The notes: generated by a model from the sequence alone, not told the origin. A DNA stretch of 64,000 nt from Fodinicurvata sediminis DSM 21159 (GCF_000420625.1 NZ_ATVH01000016.1:186001-250000), one strand, 5' to 3'. Positions 46,389 through 57,323 are shown, counted from the first letter of the stretch. Numbers and translations are program-made.

Positions 46389-46769
46389 ATGCATTCGCTG
46401 TTGGCTGTTGCGGCTGGGGGCGCTCTCGGAGCCGTTGCCCGCCATCTGCTGTCTGCGCAGATCATGCGCGTGAGCGGGTTTGGTTTTCCACTCGGCACGC
46501 TTTCCGTGAATGTCCTTGGGGGCTTGCTGATGGGTCTGCTCGTCAGCCTGTTTGCATTGCATTGGAATGCTGGCCAGGAGGTAAGGCTGTTCCTGACTGT
46601 CGGCTTGCTGGGTGGCTTTACCACCTTTTCCACCTTTTCGATGGAAACGATACTCCTTTTTGAGCGAGGACAGTGGATGGCAGCCGGTCTGTATGTCCTG
46701 GCTTCCGTCAGTCTGGCTCTTGCCGGCTTTGCCGCCGGTCAGGCCCTGGTGCGTCTGTGTTCTGGGTAA
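46389..46769 (+). CDS. crcB: fluoride channel CrcB/Fluc
   Basis: A 126-residue inner-membrane protein with four helices that exports fluoride as a dual-topology dimer. Visible are GGALGAVARHLL near residue 11, the GTLSVNVLGGLLMG helix near 38 with the pore Asn, and GLLGGFTTFSTFSMET near 73 with the phenylalanine box and sodium-site Thr/Ser. It starts at 46389 after GAAGGGA. Four bases separate it from the pseudouridine synthase gene. No fluoride riboswitch was recognised upstream. Confidence 0.92.
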   Translation: MHSLLAVAAGGALGAVARHLLSAQIMRVSGFGFPLGTLSVNVLGGLLMGLLVSLFALHWNAGQEVRLFLTVGLLGGFTTFSTFSMETILLFERGQWMAAGLYVLASVSLALAGFAAGQALVRLCSG

Positions 46770-46773
46770 CAGC

Positions 46774-47766
46774 ATGGTTGAGAACAGAAAAATTTTAGCG
46801 GATGAGGCCGAGCAGCGCCTGGACCGCTGGTTCAAGCGCCATTATCCCGGCTTGTCCCACGGGCGGCTGGAAAAGCTGTTGCGAAAGGGCCAGGTCCGGG
46901 TCGATGGTCGGCGTGCAAAGGCTTCTACGCGTCTGGAAGTGGGGCAGGTGGTGCGGGTGCCGCCTCTTGGGGTGGACAGCCAGACCGAACGACCAAAGAT
47001 GGCCGCTCCAGAACCTTCAGCGCGTGAGGCGGCTGACCTCAAGGCGCGCATCCTCTATCAGGACGATTGGGTCATGGCCATCGACAAGCCTGCGGGCCTG
47101 GCCGTCCAGGGTGGCAGCGGTCAGCGCCGACATCTGGACGCCTTCCTGGATCTTCTGCAGTTCGAGAAATCCGAGCGACCACGTCTGGTACACCGCCTGG
47201 ACCGGGATACGGCGGGAGTCTTGCTGTTGGCGCGCACAGCTGAAGCGGCGCGTCGCTTGACAGCCTCCTTCAAGCGGGATGAGCCCAACAAGCTTTATTG
47301 GGCACTGGTTGCCGGCAGTCCGGATCCGGACAAGGGAGAAATCGATCTGCCGCTGGCCAAGTCCGGCAAGGCGGGCAAGGAGAAGATGGGAACGCAAGGA
47401 GCGGATGTCCGTCCAGCGGTTTCCCGCTATGCCACGATTGCGCGTTCCGGCAAGCAGATGGCATGGATTGCGCTGCGTCCCCTGACGGGACGTACCCACC
47501 AGCTGCGCGCTCATTGCAGCGCCATCGGACATCCGATACTGGGGGATGGGAAATACGGGGGCCGCCAAGCCTTTCCCGAAAAACCATGGAAACCTGAAAG
47601 CCTGATGCTCATGGCGCGCGAGATCACATTACCTCATCCAGACGACGGCACCACCTTGCGCGTGACCGCACCCTTGCCTGCCCACTTCGAATCAGCCTTC
47701 GGTGAGCTGGGCTTTCAAAGTGACTCGGGCTATGCCCTCAAGGCTGCCGATATCCTGGGCCTTTGA
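46774..47766 (+). CDS. rluC: RluA-family ribosomal pseudouridine synthase (RluC-like)
   Basis: A 330-residue enzyme that isomerises uridines, probably in 23S rRNA. The S4 domain occupies residues 10-75 (RLDRWFKRHYPGLSHGRLEKLL, RVDGRRAKASTRLE). The catalytic Asp lies in PRLVHRLDRDTAGVLLLART near 140. RSGKQMAWIALRPLTGRTHQLRAHC near 230 and GHPILGDGKYGG are family motifs. The start at 46774 follows crcB by four bases; a longer frame overlaps crcB and is rejected. RluC rather than RluD is a guess from the S4 and context. Confidence 0.9.
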   Translation: MVENRKILADEAEQRLDRWFKRHYPGLSHGRLEKLLRKGQVRVDGRRAKASTRLEVGQVVRVPPLGVDSQTERPKMAAPEPSAREAADLKARILYQDDWVMAIDKPAGLAVQGGSGQRRHLDAFLDLLQFEKSERPRLVHRLDRDTAGVLLLARTAEAARRLTASFKRDEPNKLYWALVAGSPDPDKGEIDLPLAKSGKAGKEKMGTQGADVRPAVSRYATIARSGKQMAWIALRPLTGRTHQLRAHCSAIGHPILGDGKYGGRQAFPEKPWKPESLMLMAREITLPHPDDGTTLRVTAPLPAHFESAFGELGFQSDSGYALKAADILGL

Positions 47767-48483
47767 ATGTCTCTTCCAGGAGTTCTTGAACGCACCATGC
47801 CGCTTCATCCCTACCGACTTATCCTGTTTGATTTCGACGGTACTCTTGTCGACAGCCAGGCAAATATTCTGCGCTGCATGCGGCAGTCTTTTGTCGAGGC
47901 CGACCTTGAACCACCACAGGACCAGGACATTCGGCGCATTGTGGGCCTCAGTCTCGATGAGGCCGTAGAGCGCCTGCTGCCGCCGGAACGGAAGCGGGAC
48001 AGCGTCGAGCGGGTCTGTGAGGGGTATCGTCGCGCCTTTCTCGCCTGGCGGCAGCATCCCGATTACGAGGAGCCTTTGTTTCCAGGAGTCAGGCCCACGC
48101 TGGAGCGTCTCAACGAACCGGAAATCTTCCTGGGAATCGCCACCGGAAAGAACAGGCGTGGGCTTTCTGCTTCGCTGGATCATCACGACTTGGCGCATCT
48201 GTTCTGTACCTTCCAGACCCCCGATACCTCACCCGGTAAGCCGCACCCGGGCATGGTGCTGCGCGCGATGGAAGAGATGGCCTGCCATCCCGAGGAAACC
48301 CTCCTGATCGGGGATACGACCTACGACATAGAGATGGCACGAAATGCTGGTATCAATGCAATCGGCGTGAAATGGGGTTACCATGAAGCGCACGAGTTGA
48401 TATCCGCCGGCGCTCTCAGGGTGCTGGACGACTTCTCGGAAATACCGGATCACCTGTCAGACCTTGTGGGGACAATACGATGA
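47767..48483 (+). CDS. HAD-IA family hydrolase (phosphoglycolate phosphatase-like)
   Basis: Phosphatase-like protein of 238 residues. The nucleophile motif is LILFDFDGTLVDS near residue 18, motif 2 IATGKN near 122, motif 3 GKPHPGM near 158, and motif 4 LLIGDTTYDIEMARNAGINAIGV near 178. The start follows the rluC stop directly; an ATG ten codons later (47797), behind CAGGAG, is a possible alternative. The stop overlaps the AsmA-family gene by four bases. In alphaproteobacteria an HAD gene often follows rluC. Confidence 0.88.
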   Translation: MSLPGVLERTMPLHPYRLILFDFDGTLVDSQANILRCMRQSFVEADLEPPQDQDIRRIVGLSLDEAVERLLPPERKRDSVERVCEGYRRAFLAWRQHPDYEEPLFPGVRPTLERLNEPEIFLGIATGKNRRGLSASLDHHDLAHLFCTFQTPDTSPGKPHPGMVLRAMEEMACHPEETLLIGDTTYDIEMARNAGINAIGVKWGYHEAHELISAGALRVLDDFSEIPDHLSDLVGTIR

Positions 48484-50567
48484 GAAAACTGAAGTGGGTT
48501 CTGCTGGCCATTGTCGTCATACCCATCGCTCTGGCCGTGACGGCCTACGCGATTGTCTCCACCTACAGCTTCGATGAAGTTAAGGCCATTGCACGGCAAG
48601 AGGTACGCAAGGCCACCGGGCGCGAGCTTGTCATCGACGGACCGTTGGATGTTGCCCTGTCGCTCTCACCGGCCGTAACTGTCAGCGACGTAAGCCTGAA
48701 CAATGCCGACAACGGTAGCCGTGACAGTATGATCAATCTGGAGCGTTTCGAGCTTCAGGTTGAACTTATTCCCTTGCTGAGCGGGGATATAGAGGTGAGG
48801 CGACTGGTATTGGTTGGCGCCGATATCCTGCTTGAGACAGATGCAGAGGGAAATCCGAACTGGCAGTTCACGCCACCGGCAGACGACTCGACTGAGGGCG
48901 AGACCACCACGGCGGACCAGGCGCGCGAGACGGGGCGCCAGCGCATGCCGAACCTCAATTCCGTTTCCATCGAGGACAGCCGTCTCACCTATCGCAATGG
49001 TGAGACGGGAGAAAGCATGACCCTTTCCCTGGACAGCGCAACGATTGCCGGGTCGGGCGACCTGCTCGATCTGGATCTGGAGGGGGATCTCCGCGAAGTT
49101 CCCTTCTCGTTTGCCGGTTCCGTTGGAGGGCTGGACCGCCTGACGGGCGGTGGTGATTATCCGGTCAAGCTGGAGGGACAGCTTGCCGATGCCGATATCG
49201 ACCTGAACGGCAACATCATCAGTATGACCAGTGATCCCAGATTGGACCTTCAGGTCCAACTCGAAGGTGACAGTCTCGCTGCCTTTTCCGAACTAGGCGG
49301 GACCGATCTGCCGGATCTTGGGCCCTACAGCTTTGCCGGCCATGTAGAAGGCGAGATGGCCGCGTTATCCCTGAATGGGATGACTCTGGAAATGGGTGAA
49401 AGTGACCTTTCCGGAGATGCTGGGCTGGACCTGACCGGTGCACGTCCAAGGGTGACCGGCGACCTGCAGAGCACCTTGCTGGATATGGCCGATTTCCAGG
49501 GGGATGACGCAGACGCTTCCGCAGACAGTGATGAAGGCTCTGATTCGGAAGGAATTGACACCGGCGAAAAGCAGTTCGTCATTCCGGAAACGCAACTTCC
49601 CTTCGAAGCCTTGAGGGGACTGGACGCACAGCTGAGCGCGCGCGTTTCCACACTGCGGTTGCCGTCCGATGTGGAAGTGTCGGATGTGGATATCACCCTT
49701 GCGCTTGCCGAAGGTCGACTGGACATCACGCCGCTCCAAGCCGGCTTTTCCGGAGGTGTCCTGGGGGGCGAGGTCATGCTGGACAGCAGTTCGGATACGC
49801 CGCGCCTTGCGATCAACATGACAATGGAAGGCTTCGACTATGGCCGCCTGTTGCGTGAACGCGAGCTGAGCGAGGATGTCGAGGGTACGGCCGATATCAA
49901 GCTGGACCTGGAAGGAACAGGCAGTTCTCCGAGGGCGCTGGCTTCCAGTCTGAACGGACGCAGCGAGATCATAGGCCACGAAGGTGTGATCACGAATCGC
50001 CTTCTGGCCATCGTCTCCACCGGCTTGTCCGAGGTCATGGGGCCACTGCTTGGCGACAACAAACAGACTCGGCTGAATTGCATTGTCAGTCGTTTTGATT
50101 TCGAAAGTGGCGTGGCCACAAGCCAGGTGCAGTTGCTCGACACAACGACCTTCTCGGTGGCGGGCGGCGGCCGCATCGACCTGCGCGATGAAAGTCTGAA
50201 CATGAATTTCGATACCAAGACCCGGCAGACAGCGCTGGTTAGCCTGGCTATTCCGTTCAATGTTCGGGGAACCCTGAAGAATCCCAGTTTCTCACCCGAT
50301 CCCTCAGGTACCGTTGAAGCTGCCGCCAAGCTGTTCGGTTCGGGCAAGGATCCCGAGGAGATACTCGGCTCAATCATGTCGGGCGGCTCTTCGGACAGTG
50401 AAATACAGGAAGAAGAGGACAATCCCTGCCTGACGGCTTTGGGGCAGACAGAAGGACAAACCCAGTCCTCGGATGAAGCCGAGGATGAATCCAGCCAGGC
50501 TGAGGATGCCGTCAAGGGCGTTGCCGAGGATCTGGAAGAGGGCATCAAGGGCCTTTTCGGAGAGTAA
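48480..50567 (+). CDS. AsmA family protein
   Basis: A 695-residue envelope protein. One N-terminal membrane helix (LKWVLLAIVVIPIALAVTAYAIV) anchors a long periplasmic part of repeated beta-strands. It carries the AsmA start (DEVKAIARQEVRKATGRELVIDGPLDV near 40) and a C-terminal AsmA_2 segment (NRLLAIVSTGLSEVMGPLL, ... LNCIVSRFDFESGVATSQVQLLDTTTFSVAGGG near 545). Both ends fit bridge-type lipid-transport proteins related to TamB/YhdP. Two low-complexity acidic stretches (near 345 and 660) are unusual. It overlaps the HAD gene and precedes atp12 by seven bases. Confidence 0.9.
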   Translation: MRKLKWVLLAIVVIPIALAVTAYAIVSTYSFDEVKAIARQEVRKATGRELVIDGPLDVALSLSPAVTVSDVSLNNADNGSRDSMINLERFELQVELIPLLSGDIEVRRLVLVGADILLETDAEGNPNWQFTPPADDSTEGETTTADQARETGRQRMPNLNSVSIEDSRLTYRNGETGESMTLSLDSATIAGSGDLLDLDLEGDLREVPFSFAGSVGGLDRLTGGGDYPVKLEGQLADADIDLNGNIISMTSDPRLDLQVQLEGDSLAAFSELGGTDLPDLGPYSFAGHVEGEMAALSLNGMTLEMGESDLSGDAGLDLTGARPRVTGDLQSTLLDMADFQGDDADASADSDEGSDSEGIDTGEKQFVIPETQLPFEALRGLDAQLSARVSTLRLPSDVEVSDVDITLALAEGRLDITPLQAGFSGGVLGGEVMLDSSSDTPRLAINMTMEGFDYGRLLRERELSEDVEGTADIKLDLEGTGSSPRALASSLNGRSEIIGHEGVITNRLLAIVSTGLSEVMGPLLGDNKQTRLNCIVSRFDFESGVATSQVQLLDTTTFSVAGGGRIDLRDESLNMNFDTKTRQTALVSLAIPFNVRGTLKNPSFSPDPSGTVEAAAKLFGSGKDPEEILGSIMSGGSSDSEIQEEEDNPCLTALGQTEGQTQSSDEAEDESSQAEDAVKGVAEDLEEGIKGLFGE

Positions 50568-50574
50568 TGGCTAG

Positions 50575-51282
50575 ATGATCCAGGCGACAAAGCGTTTCTA
50601 CAAACGGGCAGAACCAGCGGAAGTAGAGGGCGGCTATGGCATTTTTCTGGATGGCCGCCCCGTCAAAACCCCAGGGCGCCAGGAACTGGCCTTGCCCTCC
50701 AGGTTACTGGCAGATGCCTTGGCCGCAGAATGGGACTCCCAGGAAGAGCAACTTGAACCTGAGGCCATGCCACTGACTGCATTGGCTTTCACAGCTCGTG
50801 ATATCGTGGCGCCAAAACGGCCTGAGGTTGTTGATGAGATTGTGGCTTATAGCGAGACAGACCTGATTTGCTATCGCGCCAGTTATCCGGACAGCCTGGT
50901 TCGAAGGCAGCAGGAGGTCTGGCAGCCCCTGGTTGACTGGGCTGGTTCCAGCCTGGGAGCGCCCCTGGAAGTGACCACCGGAATCCAGGTGGTGGAACAG
51001 CCATCGGACTCACGCCAGAACCTGAGGAGGGCCGTCGAGGCATATGACGATCTGGCGCTATCCTCGCTTTCCTCGGCAGTGCGCATAAGTGGCTCCCTGG
51101 TCATTGCCCTGGCTCTCTGTGAAGGGCAGGTGACTGCCGAAGAGGCCTTTGCCGCAGCCGAACTGGATGAAACCTATGAAATGGAGCAGTGGGGCTGGGA
51201 CCGTGAAGCACAGGAACGTCGAGACTACTTGCAGTCCGAACTGCAGAATGCCGCACGCTTCCTGGAGCTTCTGAAATCCTGA
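50575..51282 (+). CDS. ATP12 family F1-ATPase assembly chaperone
   Basis: A 235-residue chaperone that in mitochondria binds the F1 alpha subunit before assembly. Family features are KRFYKRAEPAEVEGGYGIFLDGRPVKTPG near residue 6, LADALAAEWDSQEEQLEPEAMPLTALAFTA near 44, TDLICYRASYP near 95, and DETYEMEQWGWDREAQERR near 200. It closes the crcB-rluC-HAD-asmA cluster and converges on the AI-2E transporter gene with 15 bases between stops. Confidence 0.9.
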   Translation: MIQATKRFYKRAEPAEVEGGYGIFLDGRPVKTPGRQELALPSRLLADALAAEWDSQEEQLEPEAMPLTALAFTARDIVAPKRPEVVDEIVAYSETDLICYRASYPDSLVRRQQEVWQPLVDWAGSSLGAPLEVTTGIQVVEQPSDSRQNLRRAVEAYDDLALSSLSSAVRISGSLVIALALCEGQVTAEEAFAAAELDETYEMEQWGWDREAQERRDYLQSELQNAARFLELLKS

Positions 51283-51297
51283 AGTCCTTGAATGTAA

Positions 51298-52335
51298 TTA
51301 GTATTTTGTCTTTGTCTTGCCAGGAATACGGCTTCCGGCCAAGCGGGCCAGCCACTGTGTCTGCTCAAACTGATCGCAGATCGTTATTATGGCAATCGTT
51401 GCTGGAACACCAATGAAGGCACCAGCAACTCCCCAGATCATGCCCCAGAAGAAGATGGAAATCACTACGACCAATGGTGAAAGTGCCAGTGCCCGTCCCT
51501 CCAAACGAGGGTCGACATAGTTGCCCAACACGATCTGGATGGTGGAGGTTCCAAGCAGGACCAGAAGAGGCATCAGCCAGTCGTTGAACTGGACAGTGGC
51601 AAAGACCACGGGTGGAATGACCGCCAGAATCGAGCCCAGGAAGGGAATGTAGTTCAGGATGAAGGCGATCAAGCCCCAGGTCAGGGCGAACTCAAGCCCG
51701 AGGACCAGTGCAAAGAGGTAGGTCAGCAGGCCGGTCAGCAGGCTGACAAAGGTACGTACGACGATGTACCTGCGAAACTTGTGGCTGATCTTCTGGATGG
51801 CGTCGAGGATCAGGTCGCCGGTGGGCAGGGATCTGAGTTTGCTGCCAAAGTCCCGGACCTCCAACAAGCCGAGGACGATATAGATGAAGGTCAGGCCGAT
51901 CAGGGCTATGCTGGCGTTTACACGATCCAGGGCACTGGCGGCCATGCCGACCATGGGGCCGATATCCATTTCCTCCACGTTCGGGACGTTCACCGGGAAT
52001 CCGTTTGCTGCCGCCCAGGCCAGAACACTGAAATAGGCACGGTCGAGTTCGTAGCGATAGGCTGCGATGCCGTCCCCGATCAGTATGACACTCAGGGCCA
52101 GAAGCCCGAAGAAGCCCCCAAAGGCCAAAACGATAAGCAGGACCGAGGTAAGGAAGCCGACCCAGCGTGGAAAGCGGCGATCCAGTCGGTCCTGCACCGG
52201 CCAGACGATGGCCATGAGAAACAGACCGAATGCCAGAGGCAGGGTAACAGGGCGGCTGAGATAGAGAACCAGGATGAACAGGGACGCTGCACCAAAAATG
52301 ATCGACCAGTGCGCCAACCTGGCTGTTCGATCCAT
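51298..52335 (-). CDS. AI-2E family (PerM-like) membrane transporter
   Basis: Inner-membrane protein of about 345 residues with eight helices. Family features are LYLSRPVTLPLAFGLFLMAIVWPVQD near residue 22, the long loop with LPTGDLILDAIQKISHKFRRYIVVRTFVSLLTGL, and the signature GLIAFILNYIPFLGSILAVIPP near 215. The start at 52335 has AAGGGTGA at good spacing; ATGs at 52350 and 52356 are alternatives. The family exports diverse small molecules or ions; the autoinducer-2 name should not be taken literally. Confidence 0.88.
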   Translation of the reverse strand: MDRTARLAHWSIIFGAASLFILVLYLSRPVTLPLAFGLFLMAIVWPVQDRLDRRFPRWVGFLTSVLLIVLAFGGFFGLLALSVILIGDGIAAYRYELDRAYFSVLAWAAANGFPVNVPNVEEMDIGPMVGMAASALDRVNASIALIGLTFIYIVLGLLEVRDFGSKLRSLPTGDLILDAIQKISHKFRRYIVVRTFVSLLTGLLTYLFALVLGLEFALTWGLIAFILNYIPFLGSILAVIPPVVFATVQFNDWLMPLLVLLGTSTIQIVLGNYVDPRLEGRALALSPLVVVISIFFWGMIWGVAGAFIGVPATIAIITICDQFEQTQWLARLAGSRIPGKTKTKY

Positions 52336-52478
52336 TCCGTCACCCTTCATATCCATGGCAATGTTCCGCTTTCGTGAATTGCTGGTACTCAACCCCAACT
52401 TGGCGCCAGCCTGTGCGCATGATATCAGCAGATAAGAAGAATTACATGTCAGCGCCACGACAAGACAGGAAATGACCC

Positions 52479-54011
<1,533 letters not shown>

Positions 54012-54063
54012 GGGCGTCTTGCCTGGAACCGGGCGAAAGACATGACAACGGAGGAGCGCTTGC

Positions 54064-56025
54064 GTGTTTGAGAAAATCCTGATTGCCAACCGGGGCGAGA
54101 TTGCCTGCCGTATCATCCGTACCTGCCGGCGCATGGGAATCGCCAGTGTTGCGGTTTTTTCCGAGGCAGACAGCGATGCCCTGCATGTGCGCATGGCGGA
54201 CGAATCGGTCCTGATCGGTCCGGCTGCGGCGGCCGAGAGTTACCTGCAGGGGGATCGAATCATCGAAGCCGCCAAGTCGACGGGGGCCCAGGCCATACAT
54301 CCCGGGTTCGGGTTCCTGTCGGAAAACGCGGAATTCGTGAAAGCCGTCAAGTCGGCCGGCCTCGTCTTCATCGGTCCGCCCGCCGAGGCCATTGCGGCCA
54401 TGGGAGACAAGATTCAGTCCAAGAAGCTTGCCGAGAAAGCCGACGTCAATACCGTGCCGGGCTATATAGGCGATATCTCCGATGCAGACACGGCAGTCTC
54501 GATCGCCGCAGATGTGGGTTATCCCGTCATGATCAAGGCCTCGGCCGGCGGCGGCGGAAAGGGTATGCGGATCGCCCGCAACGAACAGGAGGTGCGCGAC
54601 GGGTTCGGTTCGGCGCGCAATGAGGCCAAGAGCAGTTTCGGCGATGACCGCATCTTTATCGAGCGCTATGTCGAGCAACCGCGGCACATTGAAATCCAGG
54701 TTCTGGCTGATGGCAGCAACGCGCCTGTCTATCTTCATGAGCGGGAGTGCTCGATCCAGAGACGCCACCAAAAGGTTATCGAGGAAGCTCCCTCGCCCTT
54801 CCTGGATGAAAAGACGCGCCAGGCCATGGGCGAACAAGCCTGTCAGTTGGCAGCGGCCGTGGACTATCACTCCGCGGGTACGGTCGAATTCATTGTCGAC
54901 AAGGACAAGAATTTCTTCTTCCTTGAGATGAACACGCGACTTCAGGTGGAGCACCCTGTCACCGAAATGATCACGGGCCTCGATCTGGTGGAGTGGATGA
55001 TCCGGATCGCGGCGGGCCAGCAACTGGATTTCAAGCAGAAGGATATCAAGCGGAATGGCTGGGCCGTTGAAACCCGCGTTTATGCAGAGGATCCCGCACG
55101 CAGCTTCCTGCCATCCATCGGCCGGCTGAGGCGCTATCAGGAGCCCGAGAAGGGGCAGGATGTCCGAATCGACAGCGGTGTGGACGAAGGCTCTGAAATC
55201 ACCATGTTCTACGATCCCATGATCGCCAAGCTGGTGACCTGGGGATCCGACCGTCGTGCAGCGATTACACGCATGCGCTCGGCACTGGACGCCTTCTACA
55301 TCCGTGGCATCAACCACAACATCAACTTCCTTTCCGCCGTAATGGCCCATCCGCGCTTTCGAGACGGCAATATCACGACGAATTTCATTGCCGATGAGTT
55401 TCCCGAGGGCTTTGCGGGCCGCAAGTTGAGGGACGACGAGCAGCTGGGTCTTGCGGCCGTGGCGGCTTTCATTGAGTGGCGTCGTGAAGCCTGTCATGCC
55501 ATGCCGATCAGCCGTGGCCCCGAGCGTGTTGTTCGTATCGGGCAGGAGGAATACGCCTTTTCCGTCGAGCCGGCCGAGCGGGGCATTCGGGTCACCTCCG
55601 AGCAAGGCACGTTGTCGGTCGAAGGGGACTGGAGGCCCGGCCGGGCCCTGTTCACAGGACAATTGGATGGTTCCGCAATGACCGTTCAGGTGGACCGTCG
55701 CGGGCCGGCCGTGGTGCTGACCTATGATGGCTGCGTGGTCGAGGCGCTTGTCCTGCGCCCGCGCGTGGCGGAAATGGCACGCATGATCCCGGAAAAGGCA
55801 CCACCGGACCTGTCCCGTTACCTTCTGTCGCCCATGCCGGGTCTTCTGGTTTCCGTGAAGGTGGAGGCCGGTCAGCTGATCAAGGCCGGTGAGGAACTGG
55901 CTGTGGTCGAGGCCATGAAGATGGAGAACGTGTTGCGCGCCGTTTCGGATGGAACCGTCTCAAAGATTCATGCCCAACCCGGCGAAAGCCTCTCGGTCGA
56001 CCAGGCCATTATTGAATTCGAGTAG
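54064..56025 (+). CDS. pccA: propionyl-CoA carboxylase alpha subunit (biotin carboxylase + biotin carrier)
   Basis: A 653-residue subunit. The biotin carboxylase part (residues 1-450) begins FEKILIANRGEIACRIIRTCRRMG, contains the ATP-grasp loop KASAGGGGKGMRI near 162, and NTRLQVEHPVTEMITG near 290. A middle BT domain links to the C-terminal biotinyl domain, in which EAMKMEN carries the biotinylated Lys (about residue 619). It begins with GTG. With PccB it routes propionyl-CoA, for instance from methionine or odd-chain acids, towards succinate. Confidence 0.94.
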   Translation: MFEKILIANRGEIACRIIRTCRRMGIASVAVFSEADSDALHVRMADESVLIGPAAAAESYLQGDRIIEAAKSTGAQAIHPGFGFLSENAEFVKAVKSAGLVFIGPPAEAIAAMGDKIQSKKLAEKADVNTVPGYIGDISDADTAVSIAADVGYPVMIKASAGGGGKGMRIARNEQEVRDGFGSARNEAKSSFGDDRIFIERYVEQPRHIEIQVLADGSNAPVYLHERECSIQRRHQKVIEEAPSPFLDEKTRQAMGEQACQLAAAVDYHSAGTVEFIVDKDKNFFFLEMNTRLQVEHPVTEMITGLDLVEWMIRIAAGQQLDFKQKDIKRNGWAVETRVYAEDPARSFLPSIGRLRRYQEPEKGQDVRIDSGVDEGSEITMFYDPMIAKLVTWGSDRRAAITRMRSALDAFYIRGINHNINFLSAVMAHPRFRDGNITTNFIADEFPEGFAGRKLRDDEQLGLAAVAAFIEWRREACHAMPISRGPERVVRIGQEEYAFSVEPAERGIRVTSEQGTLSVEGDWRPGRALFTGQLDGSAMTVQVDRRGPAVVLTYDGCVVEALVLRPRVAEMARMIPEKAPPDLSRYLLSPMPGLLVSVKVEAGQLIKAGEELAVVEAMKMENVLRAVSDGTVSKIHAQPGESLSVDQAIIEFE

Positions 56026-56047
56026 GCGACCGGCCAATTTGGCGTCC

Positions 56048-56494
56048 ATGGAGCATCTTGATCCACCCGATGTCATAACCTGGGACGAGCGGCGCCTCTG
56101 GTTCGAGGAGCAGGAAGCGCGCCATGCACGGGCCGGCGCGTCATCCAGGCTTTCCGAACAGGCTTGTGCCCTGATGCTGGACTTGCAGGCCGTTTTCTGT
56201 GCGGGCGCCTGGGCAACGGTCGTGATCCTTGCGGCAGCGATTGTCGAGACTCAGGCCGATCGTTCGAAACTGTACAGGACAGCTTCGGCCCGGGACCTTC
56301 AATGGCTTCGGGGCTTGCGCAACAGTCTGCTCCACGAGAATCAGGGGGATTCCGTGCTGACCATCGAGGATCAATGGGTGCAGCGCCCGCAATGGGAAAA
56401 GCATGCCCGAAGGGCCATCACCTTGGTGTTCCAGGCGATCTATCCGGAGCAAGAGCCGCAGGAAAACGAGGCGGGATCGGTGCAGGAGAGGTGA
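56048..56494 (+). CDS. small helical protein with RNxxLH motif, unknown function
   Basis: A 148-residue, mainly helical protein lying 22 bases after pccA. Its most striking motif is DLQWLRGLRNSLLHENQGD near residue 95, an R-x4-H arrangement like the RNase motif of HEPN domains. The preceding ATVVILAAAIVETQAD helix would form the core of such a four-helix fold. Assignment to HEPN is by pattern only. The ATG at 56048 gives a start PPDVITWDERRLWFEEQE; the longer frame overlaps pccA and is rejected. It is followed by acyP after four bases. Confidence 0.6.
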   Translation: MEHLDPPDVITWDERRLWFEEQEARHARAGASSRLSEQACALMLDLQAVFCAGAWATVVILAAAIVETQADRSKLYRTASARDLQWLRGLRNSLLHENQGDSVLTIEDQWVQRPQWEKHARRAITLVFQAIYPEQEPQENEAGSVQER

Positions 56495-56498
56495 AAGC

Positions 56499-56780
56499 AT
56501 GTCGGAAGTGGCGCATCATTTGACTATCCACGGCAGGGTCCAGGGTGTCGGATATCGTGCCTGGGTCGAGAACGAGGCTTCGGCGCGGGGTTTGCGTGGA
56601 TGGGTTAGAAACAGACGCGAGGGCACGGTCGAATCTGTTTTATGTGGCCTGGAATCCGCCGTGGAGGATATGGTCCGGCTGTGTTGGCAGGGGCCACCAA
56701 TGGCCCAGGTCCGGGACATCGATGCGCAGCCTTGCGCCTTGCCAGAGGAAAATGGCTTTGAGCAGCTGCCGACCCAATAG
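56499..56780 (+). CDS. acyP: acylphosphatase
   Basis: A 93-residue enzyme that hydrolyses acyl phosphates. The conserved HLTIHGRVQGVGYRAWVENEA (Arg23-type phosphate site) and GLRGWVRNRREGTVES (catalytic Asn) are present. The start at 56499 follows GTGAAAG and overlaps no other gene. It lies in a tight run with the upstream small helical protein and the NUDIX gene. Confidence 0.9.
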   Translation: MSEVAHHLTIHGRVQGVGYRAWVENEASARGLRGWVRNRREGTVESVLCGLESAVEDMVRLCWQGPPMAQVRDIDAQPCALPEENGFEQLPTQ

Positions 56781-56804
56781 CCTGCCGTTGGAAGGAGCAG
56801 CTGC

Positions 56805-57254
56805 GTGATTGCGTTCGACACGCCTGAACCCGGTTATCACTATACGCACCGTCCGGGCGCCTATGGCCTCGCCCATGGCGCGGACGGACGTCTGTTCCTG
56901 GTGCGCACCAAGGATGGGTTGGAGATTCCAGGGGGTGGCATCGAGCCCGGTGAAAGCGCGGAAGAGGCCTTGCGCCGGGAGTTTCTCGAGGAGACGGGCT
57001 ATGAACTGGAAGAGGTTACGCCTTGGCTCTGCATTCAGCAGTTCTTGACGCAGCCAGTCGAGGATAAGTTCTATCACAAGTATCCTTACTTCTACCTGGT
57101 TGCCCTGGGGCGCAAGCTTGGACCTCCGTTTGAAGAAGGGCATGCACCCTGTTGGATTCGACCAGAAGATGCCTTGGGGCAGATGGCGGAATCGGGCCAG
57201 GAGTGGATTGTGGATTACCTTCGGCGGGAAGGGGCAAAGGCGCCCTTTCTCTGA
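56805..57254 (+). CDS. NUDIX hydrolase
   Basis: A 149-residue pyrophosphohydrolase with an intact NUDIX box, GGGIEPGESAEEALRREFLEETGYELEE (near residue 45; G-x5-E-x7-REUxEExGU), that binds Mg. It begins with GTG. The aromatic C-terminal part (DKFYHKYPYFYLVALGRK) suggests a nucleotide or sugar-nucleotide substrate, but this cannot be named. It is 24 bases after acyP. Confidence 0.87.
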   Translation: MIAFDTPEPGYHYTHRPGAYGLAHGADGRLFLVRTKDGLEIPGGGIEPGESAEEALRREFLEETGYELEEVTPWLCIQQFLTQPVEDKFYHKYPYFYLVALGRKLGPPFEEGHAPCWIRPEDALGQMAESGQEWIVDYLRREGAKAPFL

Positions 57255-57323
57255 AATGCGAGACTGGCAAGACGATGGCCGTTTCGATTAAAAGGAAGAT
57301 TCTTTCAGGATATGGGGACCAAA

